In this document: in pieces, positions 59,950 to 64,000 of the stretch
Numbering within the stretch: the stretch's first letter is position 1
Layout: each line of letters starts with the position of its first letter
Assembly: GCF_011927785.1 (NCBI RefSeq)
Contig: NZ_JAATJK010000001.1
Coordinates: forward strand, 558,001 to 622,000
DNA from: Micromonospora profundi
GTDB lineage: Bacteria > Actinomycetota > Actinomycetes > Mycobacteriales > Micromonosporaceae
DNA length: 64,000 bases
Reading direction: 5' to 3'
Made by a program: the position numbers and the translations under genes
The notes under the pieces: generated by a model
Told to the model about the DNA's origin: nothing
Seen by the model: the letters and a program-made list of their open reading frames with translations, nothing else
The model's database searches: none

Positions 59950-60317
59950 TCACCGGAATCCGCGGTGTGAACATCAAGGTCCGTGACCAGGACAGGTCGG
60001 CGAGCTTCTGGACCGAGCAGGTCGGCCTGGAGGTCGTCAGCGACGTCGTCATGCCCGACTTCGCTCCGCGTCGCTGGCTCGAGACCGCCGCCTCGTCGCG
60101 CAACGCGCTGATGGTCCTGCACTGGCCGGTCTTCGACGAGGTGGAGTTCTACTCGGGCATCACCTTCACCTGCGATGACATCCACGCGACCTACGAGGAG
60201 CTGACCGCCAAGGGCGTCGAGTTCGTCTCCGAGCCGGTCCTGGCCAACTTCGGCTGGTGGGCGTCGTTCAAGGACCCCGACGGCAACGTGTTCGTCGTAC
60301 GGCAGGAAAAGGGCTGA
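59946..60317 (+). CDS. VOC family (glyoxalase/dioxygenase fold) protein
   Basis: 123 residues. Opens ITGIRGVNIKVRDQDRSASFWTEQVGLEVVSDV and ends NFGWWASFKDPDGNVFVVRQEK, the usual betaalphabetabetabeta pattern with His/Glu positions. It may be a small lyase or isomerase of the island. AAGGAACAG precedes the ATG, which overlaps the upstream stop. A strong terminator follows, ending this transcription unit. Confidence 0.87.
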   Translation: MITGIRGVNIKVRDQDRSASFWTEQVGLEVVSDVVMPDFAPRRWLETAASSRNALMVLHWPVFDEVEFYSGITFTCDDIHATYEELTAKGVEFVSEPVLANFGWWASFKDPDGNVFVVRQEKG

Positions 60318-60331
60318 GCGGCGTTTAAGGT

Positions 60332-60363
60332 CCCGCGCCCGCCGGTTCTCCGGCGGGCGCGGG
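60332..60363 (+). terminator. Perfect 14-bp-stem terminator after the VOC gene
   Basis: CCCGCGCCCGCCGG (60332-60345) pairs exactly with CCGGCGGGCGCGGG (60350-60363) around TTCT. No T run. Confidence 0.8.
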
Positions 60364-60410
60364 CATCAGCGGGGACGACATCACACGACGGGGCTGGAAG
60401 GTGGTTGACG

Positions 60411-61832
60411 ATGGTGGAACGCACGGTGATTCTTCCTCGCTGGGTGTACCTCGGCGCCGGTGAGGTACGCACGGGCGCGGCGGTGGTCGTCGAGGGTGAT
60501 CGGATCGTTCAGATCCTGCCGGCCGAGCAGGCCGAGGGAATCGACGGCCGGCGCATCGAGCTGGCCGACAAGGTCCTGCTGCCGGGGCTGATCAACATGC
60601 ACACGCACGCGGGGGCCGGCCCGGTCGGCAGGGCCATCTCCGAGGACTACGAGCTGCCGACGGGCATGCCGTTCTACGTGCCGCTGTCGCGGCTGTGGCG
60701 GCACGCGTACCGCGAGGAGCTGCGGGAGCAGTTCCGCGCTGTCATCGAGTGGGACGTCCTCGGCATGATGCGGACCGGAACGACGACGATCCTCAACCAC
60801 GCGTCGACAGACATCGAGGGCTACCTGCACATCGCCGAGCGCGTCGGGGTACGCACCTTCGCCGGCCCGACGATCCCGCTCGACGTCACCCACCGTCTCG
60901 GACAGCTCTCCGGTGGCCTGGAGGACCGCAAGCAGACCACCTCGGAGCAGGCCCAGTTGGCCGAGCTCGAAGAGCTGGAGCGGCTCTTCGGGGAGTGGGA
61001 CGGTGCCGCGGACGGGCGGATCACGATGATCCTCGGACCGGCCGCTGTGCACACCGACGAGTTCAGCGTGCTCGCCGGGGTGGGCGCGGCGGCGCAGCGA
61101 CTCGACTGCCTCGTCACGACGCACCTTTGTCAGGCGCCGAGCGAACTCGCCACCACCCAGGAGCGGTTCGGCACGACCCCGCTGCGGGTCCTTCAGCGCG
61201 CCGAGCTGGCCAACGAGCGGCTGATCGCCGCGCACGGCACCTACCTGCCGGACGAGGACCGCCAGCTCGCCGCCGACACCGGCATCACCATCGTCCACTG
61301 CGCCTCGCGCAAGGCGAAGGAAGCTGTCATCTCGCCCTCGGTCTCCTTCATGGACTCGGGCATCTCCGTCGCGCTCGGCACCGACGGCTTCAACTGCGAC
61401 ATGGTCGAGGAACTGAAGTTCACGGCGATGCTCGGCAAGATCGGCGTCGCCCAGTCGCACCGGCCGACCGCCGCCCAGGTCGTCGACCTCGCGACGAGCC
61501 ACGCCGCCTCGGTCCTGCGCCGCCCGGACCTCGGCGTCATCAAGGAGGGCGCGCGGGCCGATCTCATCGGCGTCGCCATCACCGACCCGTCGATCGCACC
61601 GGCCCTGGACGTCGTCCAGTCGCTCGTCTACTACGGCAACGGCCGCGACGTGCAGTTCGAGATGGTCGACGGCGCTGTCGTCATGGAGGACGGCACCTTC
61701 GTCGGCGTCGACATCAACGGCGTTCGCGCCCGCGCGGAGGCGGCCCTCACCTCGATCTGGGAGTCGGCCATCGACGCGGGGGTCGTCAACGAGGTCCTCC
61801 CGAGCATCAACCGGTCGCAGGCGCTCGCCTAG
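60411..61832 (+). CDS. Amidohydrolase family protein (cytosine deaminase/chlorohydrolase-like)
   Basis: 473 residues. VLLPGLINMHTHAGAGP (H-x-H metal site), TTTILNHASTDIEGY, TTHLCQAPSELATT (His), IIVHCAS-like HCASRKAKEA and SVALGTDGFNCDMVEE (Asp) follow the TrzN/cytosine-deaminase scheme. It should hydrolyse an amine or halide from a ring or an amide. GGAAGGTGG stands 6 bases before ATG 60411; TTG 60405 is less likely. It begins a new unit after the terminator at 60332-60363. Confidence 0.9.
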   Translation: MVERTVILPRWVYLGAGEVRTGAAVVVEGDRIVQILPAEQAEGIDGRRIELADKVLLPGLINMHTHAGAGPVGRAISEDYELPTGMPFYVPLSRLWRHAYREELREQFRAVIEWDVLGMMRTGTTTILNHASTDIEGYLHIAERVGVRTFAGPTIPLDVTHRLGQLSGGLEDRKQTTSEQAQLAELEELERLFGEWDGAADGRITMILGPAAVHTDEFSVLAGVGAAAQRLDCLVTTHLCQAPSELATTQERFGTTPLRVLQRAELANERLIAAHGTYLPDEDRQLAADTGITIVHCASRKAKEAVISPSVSFMDSGISVALGTDGFNCDMVEELKFTAMLGKIGVAQSHRPTAAQVVDLATSHAASVLRRPDLGVIKEGARADLIGVAITDPSIAPALDVVQSLVYYGNGRDVQFEMVDGAVVMEDGTFVGVDINGVRARAEAALTSIWESAIDAGVVNEVLPSINRSQALA

Positions 61833-61899
61833 CTCCGCCGGCCCGGGCCCCGCGCCCGGAACCCCAACCGATCACACCCAGGGCATCTAGGAGGCGGTC

Positions 61900-63462
61900 A
61901 TGACCGATCTGCTCCTCAAGGCTAGGCAGAACACCACGCTACTGGCGGACCGCCCCGCCATCGTCGGCGACGTGACGACCGTGTCGCGCCGTACTCTGAC
62001 GTGGGGCGAACTCGGCACCCGCATCGACGGTCTGGTCGGAGGGTTCCGGGAGCGGGGCCGCAAGCCCGGCGACCGCATCGGCATCGCCCACTACCAGGGC
62101 ACCTTCGGTCTCGAGCTCTATCTCGCCGCGCAGGCGGCGGGTCTGCAACCGGTGCTGCTCGGCATCACCCTCAACAAGCACCTCGACGCCGCCGCACGGG
62201 CTCTCGACCTCGCGGAGCTGTTCACCGGACCGGAGTTGCTCACGGAGGCGCGGCGCGCCATGGGGTCGGCACCCGTCTGGTTCACCGAGCCCGGCGCCGA
62301 CAGCTACGACGAGGTCGCCCGGCCCGACGGCGACATCGAGTGGGTCGGCCTCCGGGCCGCCGACACCGTGTCCGGGATCCAGTACTCGACAGGTACGACC
62401 GGCGTACCCAAGGGGATGGTCCGCTCCGTCGGGGCGGACTTCTGGGACGCGGTGAACCGTTCGCTGTGCATGCGGTTGCGCCACTCGGAGCGTTGGCTCG
62501 CCGCGAGCCCGACGAACATCAACGTCTCCGTCGGCGCCCTGCGGTGCATGACTCTCCTGGGCGGCACGACCATCGCCCTGGACGACGTCTCCGTCGCCTC
62601 GATCGAGCGCAACAGCGAGGACGGCGTCACAGTCCTGCCGCTTCAGGCGCCCGCCTGGCGTGAGCTTCTCGACTCGGGCGCGGCCCAGCGTCTGCTCGAC
62701 AGGGGCCTGCGGGTCTGCGTCGCGACGGGTCAGCGGACGCCGCGGGCGACGCTGCGCCGCCTCGGCGAGCTCATGACCGACCGGGGGGAGGTCGTCAACA
62801 GCTACGGCCTCACCGAGACGAGCACCCTCACGATCCTCACGTCGTCGATGCCGGAGTACGGCGACTCGTCCTCGGTCGGGCGGCCCGCGCCGCTGAGCAC
62901 CGTCGACATCGCCCCGCGCAAGGACACGTACGGTGACCCGCGCGGTGCCGGCGAGGTCCGGGCGACCGGGCCGGGCATCTCGCCCGGTTACATCCTGGCG
63001 TCCGAGCTGCACTCGACGACCCCGTCCAACGTGGGCACGTCGACCGACGAGTGGTTCTACACAGGTGACGTCGGCCGTTGGGACGAGCGGGGCAACCTGC
63101 AGATCCTCGGCCGGTGGAAGGACGCCTTCGTCCTCAACGGCACGTACGTCTACCCGTACGAGATCGAGGGGATTCTCGGTGAGATCCCCGGCGTGCGGGA
63201 CTCCGTGGTGCTGGGCCTGCGTGCCGACGGTCAGGCCGTCGGCGGCGAGGTCTCGGCGGACTACGTGGCCGTCGTCGTCCACTTCGAGGGCGACGTGGCC
63301 GAGCAGCGGGCCGCGATCGGGGCGGCTGTCGCCGATTTCCCGGCCGACCTGAGGCGGCTGTTGCTCGTCGACGAGATGCCCCGCAACTCCAGCGCGAAGA
63401 TCAACCGCGCCGAGGTCGCAGCCCTCGTCGTGGCCGGCGTCCCGTCGGTGTTGGAGCTGTGA
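61900..63462 (+). CDS. AMP-dependent synthetase/ligase (acyl-CoA synthetase-like)
   Basis: 520 residues. ATP loop GIQYSTGTTGVPKGMVRS at about 163-180, NSYGLTETSTLTIL (motif around 302), and GDVGRWDERGNLQILGRWKDAFVLNGTYVYPYEIE with the hinge and Arg; the catalytic Lys is in NSSAKINRAEV. It should activate a carboxylic acid, probably to a CoA ester. AGGAGG is 6-7 bases upstream. Its stop overlaps the racemase frame. Confidence 0.92.
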   Translation: MTDLLLKARQNTTLLADRPAIVGDVTTVSRRTLTWGELGTRIDGLVGGFRERGRKPGDRIGIAHYQGTFGLELYLAAQAAGLQPVLLGITLNKHLDAAARALDLAELFTGPELLTEARRAMGSAPVWFTEPGADSYDEVARPDGDIEWVGLRAADTVSGIQYSTGTTGVPKGMVRSVGADFWDAVNRSLCMRLRHSERWLAASPTNINVSVGALRCMTLLGGTTIALDDVSVASIERNSEDGVTVLPLQAPAWRELLDSGAAQRLLDRGLRVCVATGQRTPRATLRRLGELMTDRGEVVNSYGLTETSTLTILTSSMPEYGDSSSVGRPAPLSTVDIAPRKDTYGDPRGAGEVRATGPGISPGYILASELHSTTPSNVGTSTDEWFYTGDVGRWDERGNLQILGRWKDAFVLNGTYVYPYEIEGILGEIPGVRDSVVLGLRADGQAVGGEVSADYVAVVVHFEGDVAEQRAAIGAAVADFPADLRRLLLVDEMPRNSSAKINRAEVAALVVAGVPSVLEL

Positions 63463-63476
63463 TGGGAGGGGTCGAC

Positions 63477-64000
63477 GTGAAGCCACTGCGTATCTGCATG
63501 ATTTCGCCGATCCACCTCTCCGAGTCGATCACCGCTGCCCGGGCGGCGCGTCTGCGCACGCTCGGCGGATCGGACCTCGACGTCGACCTCGTCCGCCTGC
63601 CGCCCGAGGCGCCGCCGGGCCTCGACCGGCCGGAGGACGTCGAGGCGGCGGCGACGCACATCGCCGCCGTGGCGGCGGGCCTGGATCCGGCGCGCTACGA
63701 CGTCGTCATGCCGGACTGTGTCCTCGACCCCGGCGTCGAGGCGCTCGGTGAGGGGGAGATCCCGGTCCTCGGTCTGCTCCGCCTCATCGCCGGCGGCCTG
63801 TACGGGATCGGCGGTCCATTCTCGGCTGTCACCCGAAACGAGACGATCGCTGACGAACTCGCGGCACGACTGCGCGGCTACGGCCTTGCCGACGGTTTCC
63901 GGGGGACCGACATCCTCAACCTTGGAATCGAAAAGGTGGTCCACGAGGAGGAATGGACGAGCGCTCTGGATCGGATCGTGCGCGAGCGTTCCAGGGCTGG
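63477..64000 (+). CDS. Asp/Glu/hydantoin racemase-like protein, N-terminal part (runs off the window)
   Basis: 174 codons visible. RICMISPIHLSESITAARAARLRTLGGSDLDVDLVRLPPEAPPG then VVMPDCVLDPGVEALGEGEIPVLGLL, the D-C-x-x-D-P-G active-site pattern of the Asp/Glu/hydantoin racemase superfamily, with the first catalytic Cys present. GGGAGGGG ends 5 bases before GTG 63477; ATG 63462 would overlap the ligase stop. A racemase or maleate-isomerase-type enzyme fits the cyclic-amide theme of this island. The C-terminal half with the second Cys is outside. Confidence 0.85.
   Translation, partial: MKPLRICMISPIHLSESITAARAARLRTLGGSDLDVDLVRLPPEAPPGLDRPEDVEAAATHIAAVAAGLDPARYDVVMPDCVLDPGVEALGEGEIPVLGLLRLIAGGLYGIGGPFSAVTRNETIADELAARLRGYGLADGFRGTDILNLGIEKVVHEEEWTSALDRIVRERSRA

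Noticed and set aside
1..64000. CRISPR arrays, rRNA genes, insertion sequences with transposase, toxin-antitoxin pairs
   Set aside because: Looked for repeated spacers, conserved rRNA segments and DDE or HUH transposase motifs; none seen.

Overview
The window is a high-GC actinobacterial chromosome segment. Gene style (GTG starts, ATGA stop-start overlaps, SD-led operons), the families present and three dispersed palindromic repeats whose style I associate with Micromonospora point to Micromonospora or a close Micromonosporaceae relative. This genus call is inference. No CRISPR array, rRNA or complete transposase was seen. Two tRNA genes are present (Asn-GTT, Met-CAT).

Layout. 0-3.2 kb: tail of an ABC-2 exporter operon (ATPase end plus two permeases), then a YihY/BrkB membrane protein with a repeat-built N-terminus. 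3.2-9.8 kb: a sugar-utilisation operon (ROK regulator, fused two-domain ribose-type ATPase, permease, Tat/lipoprotein binding protein, Gfo/Idh/MocA dehydrogenase). 10.4-18.8 kb: a tightly coupled eight-gene ebo-type operon (inositol-phosphate-synthase-like cyclase, EboC prenyltransferase, TIM-barrel isomerase, EboA, EboB, EboE, EboF, polyprenyl synthase). 18.8-26 kb: two secreted multidomain sugar-acting proteins (sorbosone-dehydrogenase-like and ThuA/DUF1080), a solo histidine-kinase ATPase domain and another TIM-barrel isomerase. The ROK gene and the first secreted gene carry similar promoter and operator architecture, so they may form one regulon. 26-33 kb: YtxH-like protein, tRNA-Asn, MMPL transporter, FAD oxidoreductase, an unknown protein and an M16-like peptidase.

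33.1-42.3 kb is accessory DNA. A tRNA-Met is followed by a remnant integrase and, 2.1 kb on, by a 41-bp copy of the tRNA 3' end, marking a decayed integrative element. Immediately beyond lies the most interesting locus: a tiny gene encoding MRKMPFRKMPF (start codon, two perfect 15-bp repeats, stop), then MFS exporter, PGM1-like ATP-grasp ligase and amidinotransferase. This resembles a minimal relative of the pheganomycin/ketomemicin guanidino-peptide pathways. A 63-bp duplicate of the integrase end lies on the far side of this cargo.

42.3-64 kb is a large catabolic island, nearly all on the plus strand: cyclase-family hydrolase, MmgE/PrpD, dihydropyrimidinase-like, glycosidase-like propeller, FAD protein, methyltransferase, SDR, double RidA, CocE-type hydrolase, PucR regulator, a flavin reductase fused to a GntR/FCD regulator, LLM monooxygenase, CMD, alpha/beta hydrolase, 3-hydroxyisobutyrate-dehydrogenase-like, VOC, amidohydrolase, adenylate-forming ligase and a truncated Asp/Glu/hydantoin racemase. 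The mix of LLM monooxygenase, flavin reductase, RidA and alpha/beta hydrolase recalls the Rut pyrimidine pathway; dihydropyrimidinase-like and racemase genes add a cyclic-amide theme. The substrate is unknown.
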